A stretch of 64,000 nt of DNA from Croceivirga sp. (GTDB lineage Bacteria > Bacteroidota > Bacteroidia > Flavobacteriales > Flavobacteriaceae). The stretch spans positions 1-64,000 of the forward strand of contig JANQSA010000047.1 of NCBI GenBank assembly GCA_028284285.1, given 5' to 3'. A program made the translations under genes and the position numbers. Of the stretch, positions 29,214 through 39,825 are shown in pieces. The notes under the pieces are model-generated. The model did no database searches. It worked only from the letters and a program-made list of their open reading frames with translations, and had not been told where the DNA came from. Every line of letters starts with the position of its first letter. The stretch's first letter is position 1.

Positions 29214-30362
29214 TTAAAGGAGCTTTTGATATAATTGTTGTAGTTTTTTGGCATTGGAATTTATGTCGTAGTTGCCTTCTACGATTAATTGATGGTTGTT
29301 GTTACGTGGGTATTCCAAATCCTCTAACATCAACTGTGCCCATCTTTCGGCAGTCTCATTCAGACTTGTAAATCTAATTTGATCTGTTAAGTCCACCTCT
29401 TTTGCAATGGTGCTTGAGGCGATAATTTTAAGGCCTGCTGCCTGGGCTTCTATAAGCGTTAATGGTAAGCCCTCATATAGCGATGGGAAAAGTAAATAGT
29501 CCATGGCTTGAAGCAAGTCGGGGATATCATTTCTAAGGCCAAGAAATTTTACTTTTTCCTTTAATGAATATTTGGAGGTTAAATTTTCAATTTTTGGCTT
29601 TAGGTTGCCATCTCCTATTAACATAAGTTGGGTGGAAGGTTTTCGCTTAACCAGTTCCCTGAAAATTTCTACAAGAAAAAAATGATTCTTTTGTTCATTA
29701 AATCGACCAACGTGACCAATTACTTTGGTGCCATCAGGGATTTGAAAATGGGATCTTACTTTTTCTCTTGTCTTTTGATTAAATGTAAACTTGTATGAGT
29801 CAATTGCATTATTGATGATTGTAACCTTATCCAGGTTTTTTTTACCATAAAGCCAAATACCTGCTTTAATTCCACATGCAAAATAATGATTGGCATATTT
29901 TCGTGTTCTTCGTCTTATCAAGGACTGAATGCTGTCTTTAACTGTGGCTGTAATGTCCGTGTTGGGAACAAAGATTTTTTTAAGTACAAAGGGTTCTACG
30001 GCAAGATGGCTATGGGCAATTCTAACCGGTATTTTTTTGCTTTTTGCCACTTGAAGAATAATACTGCTCAATGCGTTTAAATGGGAATGAACAATTTCAT
30101 ACTCAGGATGTTCTTCAAAGAATAGGAACAAAGTCTTTTTGTACCTAAAATAGTTTTTAGGTGAGATAGCGGGCATTCTATATATTTTACCTCCCAAAGA
30201 TTTTATTTCTTCATCAAAAAAACCTTCTGCTTGTCTATGCAATAGGAAATCAAATTGAACCTTAGTTCGATCGATATTTCGATAATAGTTCATAATCATC
30301 GTCTCAGCGCCACCACGATTCATAATCGTTAAGACTTGCAATATTCTCAAAGGTTGGTTCAT
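29214..30362 (-). CDS. Glycosyltransferase family 4 (group 1)
   Basis: RILQVLTIMNRGGAETMIMNYYRNID; VIGHVGRFNEQKNHFFLVEIF; LLFPSLYEGLPLTLIEAQAAGLKIIAS. Confidence 0.92.
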   Translation of the reverse strand: MNQPLRILQVLTIMNRGGAETMIMNYYRNIDRTKVQFDFLLHRQAEGFFDEEIKSLGGKIYRMPAISPKNYFRYKKTLFLFFEEHPEYEIVHSHLNALSSIILQVAKSKKIPVRIAHSHLAVEPFVLKKIFVPNTDITATVKDSIQSLIRRRTRKYANHYFACGIKAGIWLYGKKNLDKVTIINNAIDSYKFTFNQKTREKVRSHFQIPDGTKVIGHVGRFNEQKNHFFLVEIFRELVKRKPSTQLMLIGDGNLKPKIENLTSKYSLKEKVKFLGLRNDIPDLLQAMDYLLFPSLYEGLPLTLIEAQAAGLKIIASSTIAKEVDLTDQIRFTSLNETAERWAQLMLEDLEYPRNNNHQLIVEGNYDINSNAKKLQQLYQKLL

Positions 30363-31195
30363 CTATCTAAAAGCTTGTTAAATAGGTTTCATAAAGCCCA
30401 ACGATTTTTTTACTATTATATTTTTGTAAACCATGTTCCAAACTATTTTGGATCTCTTTTTATCTCATTTTAAACCGAATAATTATGCCATCCACGGCCA
30501 ATAAAACTGAAATAAATCAGAATTTCAATTTCATAATCTGATATGGCCTAAAGGGGGCAAAATTAAATAGTTTTTATTACTTTTCTTTTTTTTGTCTAAA
30601 GATTGTTATCTTTTTTTACTGGGACTTTTTCAGCTCTTTTTTTCGATGTTATTCGGGAAGGACTGCAATACCTGCGCATTCATTCTTTCGTTGTTTTCAT
30701 TGAACATCATATTGTATTTGTGTGCTACGAGAAAAATCATAGAGGAAAAGTAAAAGTGCTCTGTAAGGCGCTATGAAACCGAATTAATTTAGTTCCTTGC
30801 GAGGTTCAATTTTTATCGTTCCCACGCTGAATTCCATTAATTCTTTTTGTGTGAACATATTTGTTTTAAAGAGGTGGGTAAAGAAAAGGGGGATTTGTCC
30901 TATTCATATCATTAAAATGGTAAGCATAGGCTACCATATCTTGTAGTTTTAGCGGTATCATATCTACCAAACTCAGCTTTACTGAATTCAACGAGAAAGC
31001 TTTTGAACTTATGTACTATGATACCAAGTTCATTGGCTATTAGGGAGTTGCCCATTGCGCAGACCAATTATCTAATTGCAATCATAACCAAGGGAAGGTA
31101 CAATGCTCATTTGGAATTCCATCAAGAAGAATCCCTAATTAGTAAAGTATTCAAAAAAATATTGAAATTTAGAGCTGAAATTTCGCTAACCTGAT

Positions 31196-32992
31196 TTAAT
31201 CAAAATCTACCTGATTGAGGTATTCTTCAATATTTTCATAGCCATCACCATCAAAATCTTCAGTAGCATTTTGGCTCAAATCGCCAAACTGGGATATTTC
31301 CCAAGCATCAGCCATACCATCTTTATCAGTGTCAAAAGTAGCGGCACGCGTATTTTCAGGCAATGTCGGCTGCATCCATGACTTATTACCCAATACCCCT
31401 TGAACCCCGTTGATGGTTTCGTCAATTAAAGCGGTGTCATAGCTATCCAAATAAAATCCAACACTGCCATCAACGGTCAAATATTTGTTGGCACCTACAT
31501 CACTGGTTACTTTTGAAAAAGCATCCGCTGCAGATTCAATTTTTGGTGCGGCCCCTAGCAAAGGGTGCATGTTAGTTGTAAAGCGATCGCTTGGTACTGG
31601 TGGAGCTGGGTCAAATCCAAACTGTGACCATATTTCTTGGTCATTCAAAACGGGAGTTGTCCTTAACGTGTTGTGATAATTGTTTGCCGTGTAAATTGAA
31701 ACATTGCCGGGGCTTTGCACTTTGTTCGGCGGATAGATGGTGGAAGTTGACCCCATTCTAATCCAGTTGCCTATGTAATTCACGTCTTTGTTTCCTGTTT
31801 TATTGATGTTAACAACCCTTGAAGGAAAAGTGTCATGGATATTATTGATAATATCCACTTGACCTACACCACCGTAATTGGGCTGTCGGTGATATTCATT
31901 CTTCCAAAGATTTCTGTAAACTGTAACGTCGAATACATTTCCAGTTCCAGAACCATCTAAAATGACCGAAGTCGCATTTTCTGAAAACAAACTTCTCGAT
32001 ACCGTAATATTGTCAACACGCCCCCAGTTGCCATTCATGCTGATTGCCTGATCGTCATTAAATGAAAATGAGCAATGATCCAAAACTAGACCGTCCGTAC
32101 CCGTTGATATAAATCCGTTATGCAGGTAGGCATCGGCAACACCTGTATAACTACCATTTCTAAATCGTATATATCTCCAAATGGCATTATTACAAGGTTC
32201 CTGTGCGCGACCAAACCCACCTCCCAATTGAATAGGTCTACCACTTATGGTTATCCCTCCTCGAGGTGCCGTCTGCCCTGCTACCGTAAAGTTGCTGTTT
32301 TCGTTTATCAGTTCGATGATGGTATTTAGGGTTATGGTTCCGCTTACGTCAAATACTATGGTGCGGGGAACAGTCATCATCAAAGCCTCCCTTAAACTAC
32401 CTGGGCCACGATCATTTAAATTGGTCACGTGAACAACTACACCGCCTCTACCCCCAGTTGTGTATGCACCTGCACCTACTGCCGAGGGAAAGGCTTTTAA
32501 TTCTTCCGTGTTATCTTCTAGGGTATATTTGGTACTCACCAATACTGAGGCTTGTTTCTGTTGTGAGTCACCATGTCCTGAAATTTGAACATAATAAGTG
32601 AATTCATCGACAACAATTTCTTCATTTGCCTTGTTACTACTTAAATCCGGTGTATACGAAAAGGTATTGTCATTATTTTTTATCAAAGAACCTAGATTAG
32701 GTTCATTTATGATATCTATTTTAACATCTATACTATCGTTTTTTGGTACGCTGTCATTTTTCAGGACGTCCAAAATTGCCGGGGTATTCAAGGCAGGAAT
32801 AGTAAACTCGTCATCTATGACTTGAAATGATATCGGTTCAACACCAATACCGATTTCTCCAGCATTTGTTTGTTCTTGTGTTTGTTCTTGAATTATCTCA
32901 GAAAACAGGTCACTATCCTTATTACATGAAGTCAGAAATAAGATAAATAATAAAAACATAAATCTAAAAGTAATGGATTTGTGGGGAGCCAT
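31196..32992 (-). CDS. Pectate-lyase-like (right-handed beta-helix polysaccharide lyase) lipoprotein
   Basis: Lipobox-like LFLTSC; AFPSAVGAGAYTTGGRGGVVVHVTNLNDRGPGSLREAL; IVFDVSGTI; DHCSFSFNDDQAIS; C-term DTDKDGMADAWEISQFG...DFDGDGYENIEEYLN. Confidence 0.88.
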   Translation of the reverse strand: MAPHKSITFRFMFLLFILFLTSCNKDSDLFSEIIQEQTQEQTNAGEIGIGVEPISFQVIDDEFTIPALNTPAILDVLKNDSVPKNDSIDVKIDIINEPNLGSLIKNNDNTFSYTPDLSSNKANEEIVVDEFTYYVQISGHGDSQQKQASVLVSTKYTLEDNTEELKAFPSAVGAGAYTTGGRGGVVVHVTNLNDRGPGSLREALMMTVPRTIVFDVSGTITLNTIIELINENSNFTVAGQTAPRGGITISGRPIQLGGGFGRAQEPCNNAIWRYIRFRNGSYTGVADAYLHNGFISTGTDGLVLDHCSFSFNDDQAISMNGNWGRVDNITVSRSLFSENATSVILDGSGTGNVFDVTVYRNLWKNEYHRQPNYGGVGQVDIINNIHDTFPSRVVNINKTGNKDVNYIGNWIRMGSTSTIYPPNKVQSPGNVSIYTANNYHNTLRTTPVLNDQEIWSQFGFDPAPPVPSDRFTTNMHPLLGAAPKIESAADAFSKVTSDVGANKYLTVDGSVGFYLDSYDTALIDETINGVQGVLGNKSWMQPTLPENTRAATFDTDKDGMADAWEISQFGDLSQNATEDFDGDGYENIEEYLNQVDFD

Positions 32993-33060
32993 TTCTTATT
33001 GCGGTTAAGTGGTAAAATGAATTAAAATAGATTTGGAAAGCTAAATTAATCCAAAGGTAT

Positions 33061-33169
33061 TTTTTTTCGATGAAATTTGGCTTTTTTTCGATGAAATACA
33101 TTTTTTAACGCAACGTATACTGAAAAAATGGGTTTTGAGATTACAAAAATCAAATTTTTTTGATGAAAT
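33061..33169. promoter_or_regulatory. Three direct copies of T7(C)GATGAAAT upstream of the lyase gene
   Basis: GATGAAAT at 33069, 33090 and 33162, each preceded by a run of seven T. Confidence 0.45.
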
Positions 33170-33353
33170 ATGCTTATTTGGTCCAAATGGTTTTGGGACC
33201 TTACCCATTTTACGGAAGGTTTTTATTTTCCTCTAATTTGTTTACAAAATCAGAATATAAGGCAAACAACTATAAGCAGGATTAAGTGTAGCATTTGTTT
33301 TTACAATTCTGCATACTATCTCATGAGATGAATTACTTAGGATTTTTCATTCA

Positions 33354-33628
33354 TTATTTCAACACTAATGCTTTCAATAGCATGGTGTAGTGATTCCAAT
33401 TTCCATTTAAATGTTCGTTTACCAACTTAATTACTGCTTCTGGATGAATATTGTGAATGTCTTTTAAGTTGGTAAAAACCAGCTCATCCAACACTTTTTT
33501 TTAAACCCATTTCTAAACCACACTTAAAAAGGTGTTGTGAAACCTGATTTTTGTCGATTGGATATCACTTCAGGGTGGTATTGGCATGATCTATCTTTTG
33601 CAATAAGTTTTGTTTGTCTTTTTGTAAC
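33354..33628 (-). pseudogene. Decayed ORF of unknown family
   Basis: Minus strand reads LQKDKQNLLQKIDHANTTLK*YPIDKNQVSQHLFKCGLEMGLKK(frameshift in A8)VLDELVFTNLKDIHNIHPEAVIKLVNEHLNGNWNHYTMLLKALVLK*. Confidence 0.45.
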
Positions 33629-33818
33629 TAAAGTTATTTAGAAGATTTTGGGGAAATTCAATTACTCGGTTTTGTAGGAAATGGGGAGTGCGCCTCTAAA
33701 AAGTAAACCATTGTGGCACAATCTGCCCCTACATTAATATCCCAATGGAGATGGGTTCTTAGGTCAAAGTCACTAATACTAGAATAGAAATCCTTATAAT
33801 TATGCATGTGTATATTCA

Positions 33819-34886
33819 TCATAGACTGTATAATAAACGTTCCCATTTTTCGCCTACCGTATGCAAAGAAAATTTATCAAGGGATTTTGTTGCATTAGCC
33901 TTCAATGATGCTCGCATCTTTTCGTTGCCCATCAACTCCCCAAGTTTTTGAATCATTTCCTCCTTATTTTGATTACTTACAAGGATTCCGTTTTTCCCAT
34001 CATCAATAATTTCTGAAGGTCCTGAGACACAATCATAGGCGATACAGGCCATTTTTTGGGACATTGCTTCTATCAAGACCATCGGCAAACCTTCATATCT
34101 TGAAGTCAAAAGATATATTTCGGACTTGGCCATTATCTCTTTTACGTCTTTTCGAAAGCCAGAAAACCGAACTTGATTTTGGATTCCCAGTTTTTGGACT
34201 TTCTTCTTGAGCTCTGCCATACCAGTTTCTCCGCCACCCACGATATTAAGATTCCAATCTGGATTTGTTTTAAAGACTTCATAAACTATATCCAACAAAT
34301 TGTCGAACCCTTTATGCGCGTATCTGTCCAAATTACCTACAGCCATGATTGTTTTTTCTCTCTCTTGCGGCACATTTTCATTAATAATAAATGAGCATGG
34401 GTTTTCCATGACAACGGTGTTTGGATTGATTTTTTTGAAAAAGGGCAAATCGAACTTTGTTAATACTGTAATGGCATTGGGAAAACGGAATAAAACATGC
34501 CATAAAAACTTAATGGATAATGTTGAGGGCAGGTGTAAATGGTTCAAATGTACTGAAACCACTGATTTAATGCCGTAAATTTTAGCAGGTAATATTGTGG
34601 CATAACCCACCATACCGATATGTGTGCTTATATACTCTGGTCTATTTCTTTTTTTGAAATAAAAAACAAGTAATGAAAAAAAACCTCGAAACGAAGCATA
34701 ATTAATGATTGATTTTTTATGGAACCGTATGCGCTTAACTTTAGGATGAAGATCATAGGCGTCTTTCCCATAGAAAGTAATTACCCGCACTTGGTGACCG
34801 TTTTCAGCAAAATGGTTGGACAAAAGACTTACCACCCTTTCTGCGCCACCTCCCTGCATTGCGCCTATCACAAAATCTATTTTCAT
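33819..34886 (-). CDS. Glycosyltransferase family 4, paralog of 36070..37140
   Basis: IDFVIGAMQGGGAERVVSLLSNHFAENGHQV; IMAVGNLDRYAHKGFDNLLDIV; LLTSRYEGLPMVLIEAMSQKMACIAYDCVSGPSEII. Confidence 0.92.
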   Translation of the reverse strand: MKIDFVIGAMQGGGAERVVSLLSNHFAENGHQVRVITFYGKDAYDLHPKVKRIRFHKKSIINYASFRGFFSLLVFYFKKRNRPEYISTHIGMVGYATILPAKIYGIKSVVSVHLNHLHLPSTLSIKFLWHVLFRFPNAITVLTKFDLPFFKKINPNTVVMENPCSFIINENVPQEREKTIMAVGNLDRYAHKGFDNLLDIVYEVFKTNPDWNLNIVGGGETGMAELKKKVQKLGIQNQVRFSGFRKDVKEIMAKSEIYLLTSRYEGLPMVLIEAMSQKMACIAYDCVSGPSEIIDDGKNGILVSNQNKEEMIQKLGELMGNEKMRASLKANATKSLDKFSLHTVGEKWERLLYSL

Positions 34887-36073
34887 ATCACATTAGCCCT
34901 AAGCCTATTTTCAATTGAGTATTGATAGCCCATCCAAACAAAAACCACCAAAAGGTAGGGTTCCGTTATGATGGATTGCAAACTCAACATGTATATTGTT
35001 ATTATAAAGAATATGGATAATAAAAAGTACCGATTCTCAGAGGTTGATTTCATGGACATCAAAAAATGTCGAAAAAGCATGGTTAGAAAAAACAAAAAAG
35101 TAAAAATTCCAGCATCGGCCCAAACCCCCATGATTGTATTGTGACCGTGTATGCTAATCGAAAAATTTACGCCATTTCCTAATATCGGATTCTCATATAT
35201 ATAGTTCATCATGTTTTCCAAGAGCACGTTTCTCCCTGAATAATCAACTTTGTCCGTCTGAAATGTAAGTATGTTGGCGATACTTAAAATTCTTTCTTTC
35301 TGAACAGGCGACAAGAAATCACTTTGCATTAAGAATGTGAAAAGAGAGGTCAAACCAAAAATCAGTATTACTCCCGTAATTAGAATTCGCTTTGGATCAA
35401 ACATTTTATGGTAAATCAAACCCAGTACAATTAGAAAGATGACGAAGCCAGTCTTAGAAAACGTGAGAATCAATGCATAGAGCGTAATCATAAGGGCTGA
35501 AAACTTAAGAAGTTTTTGAAACTTATTGGTAGGTTGGAACAGATATTTAATAAATACAAATGTGAGCAGTGCAACCAATGCCGACTGATTGGCATCTCCA
35601 TAAACACCACCAGCCCTATCAAGGGAGTATTCGTAAATTGATCGGTGATCAAGATCAAAGTTTAATCTATTGAATATTATCAAAATGATGCAACCAGCGA
35701 AAAAAGTTGTAGCGATTACCTTACCCATGAGTTTGTGGTTATCTTCAATACTTAAAAAAATTGAAAAAGACAGAAGATAGGCCAATGGAATCGTATGTCT
35801 TAATAATTCTACAGGATTGCCATGGATAATATTCGCCAGGAGGCCAAATGTGTAATATAAGCCAAAGAACCAAAACCAGAGTATAACGGTATGTGAGGTC
35901 TTTTTTCTTTCTTTTAAGAAAAAAAACATACCCAAAATTACAAGGCCTAAATTTAGATAAGCAATGTTTCGAATGGTGGACTCCCCCAGATAGAGGGTAG
36001 CCAGGTTTTGAATATTCAGCGCACTTAAGATGAATGGAAGTAACAAGCAGATTTTTCCAATCAATTTGATCAT
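34883..36073 (-). CDS. O-antigen polymerase/ligase-like membrane protein (Wzy-like)
   Basis: Polytopic; YSLDRAGGVYGDANQSALVALL; YSGRNVLLENMMNYIYENPILGNGVNFSISIHGHNTIMGVWADAG. Confidence 0.8.
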   Translation of the reverse strand: MIKLIGKICLLLPFILSALNIQNLATLYLGESTIRNIAYLNLGLVILGMFFFLKERKKTSHTVILWFWFFGLYYTFGLLANIIHGNPVELLRHTIPLAYLLSFSIFLSIEDNHKLMGKVIATTFFAGCIILIIFNRLNFDLDHRSIYEYSLDRAGGVYGDANQSALVALLTFVFIKYLFQPTNKFQKLLKFSALMITLYALILTFSKTGFVIFLIVLGLIYHKMFDPKRILITGVILIFGLTSLFTFLMQSDFLSPVQKERILSIANILTFQTDKVDYSGRNVLLENMMNYIYENPILGNGVNFSISIHGHNTIMGVWADAGIFTFLFFLTMLFRHFLMSMKSTSENRYFLLSIFFIITIYMLSLQSIITEPYLLVVFVWMGYQYSIENRLRANVI

Positions 36074-37140
36074 AGCGGACTAATTGCATTCAACAAATCT
36101 TCCCATTTTCTCCCAACGTCAGCCAATGAATATTTATCAACTCCCTTGACGGCATTTTTCCTAATTTGATTTCTTATGGTAGGATCAGCTACGAGATTTT
36201 CCAATCCTTTAATCATGGCCTCCTTGTTTTGGTCTTCAATCAATAAACCGTTATAGCCATCAATAATCATATCTGAAGGACCTGTTTTGCAATCATAAGA
36301 AATACAGGTCATACCTTGCGACATGGCCTCAATTAGAACCATGGGTAACCCCTCAAATCGTGATGGCAATATGAAAATATCTGATTCTTGCATCAGCTTA
36401 TCCACGTCACTTCTGTAACCGGTCAGAATTATCTGTTCATTTATTTTATTTTTAAGGATTAGCTCCTCTAAATACCCTCGGCCTTCGTCCCCTGAACCAA
36501 CAATTTTCAACGTCCAATCTTTATTCTTTTTAAGAAACGGCGCCATCATTTCAATTAAGTTGTCAAACCCTTTATGATAATAACGGTTTAAACTGCCAAT
36601 GGCCAATATTACTTTTTTTCGAGGTCCGTCAGGGTTAGTCAATGGTTTAAATGTGCAAGGGTTGGGCATTACAATGGTATCTACGCCCCTTTCTTTGTAA
36701 TAGGGTACATCGAAAGCCGTTAGAATGGTAATTTTATGTGCATATCTATATAAATAGTTGCGAGTAAAATTAGCCGTAAAGTCTCTACTTCTCAAGTGGT
36801 TTATATGTTCGGAACAAATAATGGTGATTTTATATAGTTTAGCAACAAGCAAAGCTACAAAGCTCGCTGGCGGTAGAAACGAGATTACGACGTTTGGCCT
36901 ATGTTCCTTTTTTGAGTAGTACTTTCTAAGATTTAGAAGATTCCGAAGCTTGTAGGGTTTTATTATTCCTCCATGTAAACGAATTCTTTTAACATGGTCA
37001 GAGACTTCATAGTCTTCGCCTTCCATAAAGGTAATTATTGATACGTCGTACTTCCTATCGGCAAGATAATTGGCCACCAATAAAAGAACCCTTTCGGCCC
37101 CACCACCCTTTAATGTGTCTGCAATAAAATGAATTCTCAT
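36070..37140 (-). CDS. Glycosyltransferase family 4
   Basis: IHFIADTLKGGGAERVLLLVANYLADRKYDVSIITF; ILAIGSLNRYYHKGFDNLIEMM; ILPSRFEGLPMVLIEAMSQGMTCISYDCKTGPSDMI. Confidence 0.92.
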   Translation of the reverse strand: MRIHFIADTLKGGGAERVLLLVANYLADRKYDVSIITFMEGEDYEVSDHVKRIRLHGGIIKPYKLRNLLNLRKYYSKKEHRPNVVISFLPPASFVALLVAKLYKITIICSEHINHLRSRDFTANFTRNYLYRYAHKITILTAFDVPYYKERGVDTIVMPNPCTFKPLTNPDGPRKKVILAIGSLNRYYHKGFDNLIEMMAPFLKKNKDWTLKIVGSGDEGRGYLEELILKNKINEQIILTGYRSDVDKLMQESDIFILPSRFEGLPMVLIEAMSQGMTCISYDCKTGPSDMIIDGYNGLLIEDQNKEAMIKGLENLVADPTIRNQIRKNAVKGVDKYSLADVGRKWEDLLNAISPL

Positions 37141-37206
37141 AGAATCAAGCTTGTTTTAGGCCATTTTTATACAAAACTATATCTAATTTGTACATTTTTG
37201 GTGACT

Positions 37207-38553
37207 TTATAGATTAACCGTTGTTTTATATTGTTTATAAGTAAAACCTACGTAGATAAAGCTGCAAACAATATAAACCACAGTTGTGCTCATTACCAAC
37301 CCATAAACATCAAAAAAATGCATTAGAATAAAGTTCATTATGAGATTCAATATGAGGTTCCATAGAGAGACCCAGGCCATAAAACTATTTTTATTGATGG
37401 CGGTAAGAAAGTTTACACAAACCAAAGTGCAGAGATAAAATGGCACATAGACCAGTGCGATTCGTTGTAATTTTGAAACGACGACAGTATCTTCAGGGGT
37501 AAACGCATCGCGTTCAAACAACAATCGGATGATTTCGGGTGAAAAAATGAAGGCAAAAAGTATAATTATGGCACTAGCGGAAAAAATGATTTTTAAAATT
37601 TTGAAAAGTTGGTCATAGGCATTTGGCAAATCTTCATTGATGCTTTTAGAAAAGTGGGGGAGCAAGACACTGCCCAAAGCCATAATCAATATGGTAACGG
37701 TAAAACTGGGTATTTTACCACCATAACTTATTGCGGTAATAGATCCGGCTACTAGTTGTGCCGCAAAGAATTGATCAACAAAGGGACTCATACCTGTCAA
37801 TAACCCAGACACTATCTTAGGAGGATATTGTCTCAACATGACCAACATATTAGAATTTACAAGATACTTGCCAAAGTTAAGAGTGCCATACATCAAGTTC
37901 ATGGTGAGGTAATAAACAAAGGTCAAAAAACTTCCTATGGTTAAAGACCAAGCCAGGACCATATCCCCAACAATAGGTTTTAAAACAAAGAGACAGGTAA
38001 TTATGGAAATTGGGGTAATAAACTTTGAAAGTGTAGAGATTAGAAATTTATCTTCCAATTCAAGCATACCCGACATAAAATTGCTATATCCCCAAAAAAA
38101 CAAACAAGGCAACGCGATATAAAACTGTTTTCGTATAAGATTGTAAAACAAAGTGTCATGACCAGGAAAAACCATTTCCAGAAAAAAGGTAACAAACAGT
38201 ACGGACAACAACACCAATAAAAAGATCAGGGCAGTTATCAATAGAAATACAAAGGTTTGAAAACTCCCATTTTCACGGCTGGTCTTTTGTTCAATGACGT
38301 AATTGGGGATAAAGAGTTTTTTGAGTGAAGTGATAAATATATTTTGTATGATGGATGGAATCAAAATGGCTATCAAATAGGTGTCCATTAAAACCGATAG
38401 GCCAAAGAAGGACGCTATCAAAGTTTCCTTATAAAAAGAAACCAAAGACCCTAGAAGAGATATAAAGCCAACAATAAAAATATTTTTGGCTACACGATTT
38501 TTTGAGACCTGCCTAGCTTGAAACCAAATACTTTCTATAAGGGGCTTGATCAT
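37207..38553 (-). CDS. MurJ/MviN-like lipid-linked oligosaccharide flippase
   Basis: KNIFIVGFISLLGSLVSFYKETLIASFFGLSVLMDTYLIAILIPSI; VLLPHFSKSI; MOP-type topology. Confidence 0.85.
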   Translation of the reverse strand: MIKPLIESIWFQARQVSKNRVAKNIFIVGFISLLGSLVSFYKETLIASFFGLSVLMDTYLIAILIPSIIQNIFITSLKKLFIPNYVIEQKTSRENGSFQTFVFLLITALIFLLVLLSVLFVTFFLEMVFPGHDTLFYNLIRKQFYIALPCLFFWGYSNFMSGMLELEDKFLISTLSKFITPISIITCLFVLKPIVGDMVLAWSLTIGSFLTFVYYLTMNLMYGTLNFGKYLVNSNMLVMLRQYPPKIVSGLLTGMSPFVDQFFAAQLVAGSITAISYGGKIPSFTVTILIMALGSVLLPHFSKSINEDLPNAYDQLFKILKIIFSASAIIILFAFIFSPEIIRLLFERDAFTPEDTVVVSKLQRIALVYVPFYLCTLVCVNFLTAINKNSFMAWVSLWNLILNLIMNFILMHFFDVYGLVMSTTVVYIVCSFIYVGFTYKQYKTTVNL

Positions 38554-38691
38554 ATATTGAGTTTAAGCGAAGGGGTACTTTTGTATAAAAGCCTCAAATC
38601 ATCGTTGATTGTATGGCACTATAGGTCGCCGTTTTTATTTTTTAATTAAATACTAAGGTATTGATGGACGCCAGTAAAGCTTTAATTGAAC

Positions 38692-39465
38692 TCAAGATAA
38701 AAGGTGTTTAAATTCAGAAGAACCTATTTTCCTTACCAATTCGTCGTAATTTAGAATCAATTCTTTTAAACTTTCTGGATTTTGCCGTTTAAGATTGAAA
38801 TTGGATTCCTTCATTTTGTTATTCTCTATTCCTAAAAATGAGTAAATACGGCTTATTTGGTCTTCTCTGCTTTGGATAAGTTCTTCATAGGAAAGTTCAA
38901 GGTATTGATGATTTGGAAACCGAGTTTTACCGTATTGCGCTTCTAACGCTTTGGATTCCCTGAGCGCTTCTAAACAATGCTCTACATCAACTTTTACACG
39001 TTTATCCAAGACCTCTTTTTTTTCTCCTTCCTGCATACTATTCCAGGATCCAGTCTTAATGGCAATTAATTTGGAAACATAGACCCTCAAAATATTCTCA
39101 CGCTTTATGTGTATGATTTTCACGTCGGTATTAGCCGATAGGATTTCCCAAACTTCCCTGTCCTCGCTGTCATCGGGATGATTATAAAAAAGTTTAAATC
39201 CGGCGTATTGTATCCAAGGTAGTTTCTTAGAAAACAATTCTTCCCAAACGGTTCTACAACTTCTACCCTCCAATAATCGAAATACCTCACCCCGCATATC
39301 AATTTTAGGATGGTCATGAAGCAACATCATCAATAGACTTGATCCCGTTCGCTGTCGGCCAAGAATTACCAATTTTTTGTATTCCTTGTTTCCAAAAACT
39401 TGGCTAATAAAATGTTTGAGTGCCGCTTTTAGAAAAATATATGTTGAGGTTTTTGAATTTGCCAT
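38692..39465 (-). CDS. Sulfotransferase-family protein
   Basis: KKLVILGRQRTGSSLLMMLLHDHPKIDMRGEVF; DVKIIHIKRENILRVYVSKLIA; LSYEELIQSREDQISRIYSFLGI. Confidence 0.85.
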   Translation of the reverse strand: MANSKTSTYIFLKAALKHFISQVFGNKEYKKLVILGRQRTGSSLLMMLLHDHPKIDMRGEVFRLLEGRSCRTVWEELFSKKLPWIQYAGFKLFYNHPDDSEDREVWEILSANTDVKIIHIKRENILRVYVSKLIAIKTGSWNSMQEGEKKEVLDKRVKVDVEHCLEALRESKALEAQYGKTRFPNHQYLELSYEELIQSREDQISRIYSFLGIENNKMKESNFNLKRQNPESLKELILNYDELVRKIGSSEFKHLLS

Positions 39466-39825
39466 TTGATTTGCTTATCGATTGCCTACTATTTTAACTC
39501 GGTTTCTGAACAATCCCTATAACGTTTTGCATGAGGCAAAAGTGTAACTGATCACAATTAATTTGTTTGGTTCTTGTTATTTCTGAACCCTGGTTTTTAA
39601 TATTTTATTATTGCAATATCTTTTGGGGATAATCCTCTGGAGCAAGCACAATTGCGTCCACCCTGGAAGATGTTCTCAATGAACAGATAATTTTGAGTTG
39701 CAAAAATAGAGTGCAGGCACTGAAAAAATCAAAAATTAGATGAATTGCATGTTTATCCGGTTATCCTAAAACAAAATGAGGGAATTTTTGAATGCTCTCA
39801 TTAAATATTGAAGAAAACGATTTTT

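Noticed and set aside
31003-31194. 63-aa plus ORF (RELPIAQTNYLIAIITKGRYNAHLEFHQEE...)
   Set aside because: Looks like a possible glycosyltransferase tail but lacks diagnostic motifs; left as an unsupported relic.
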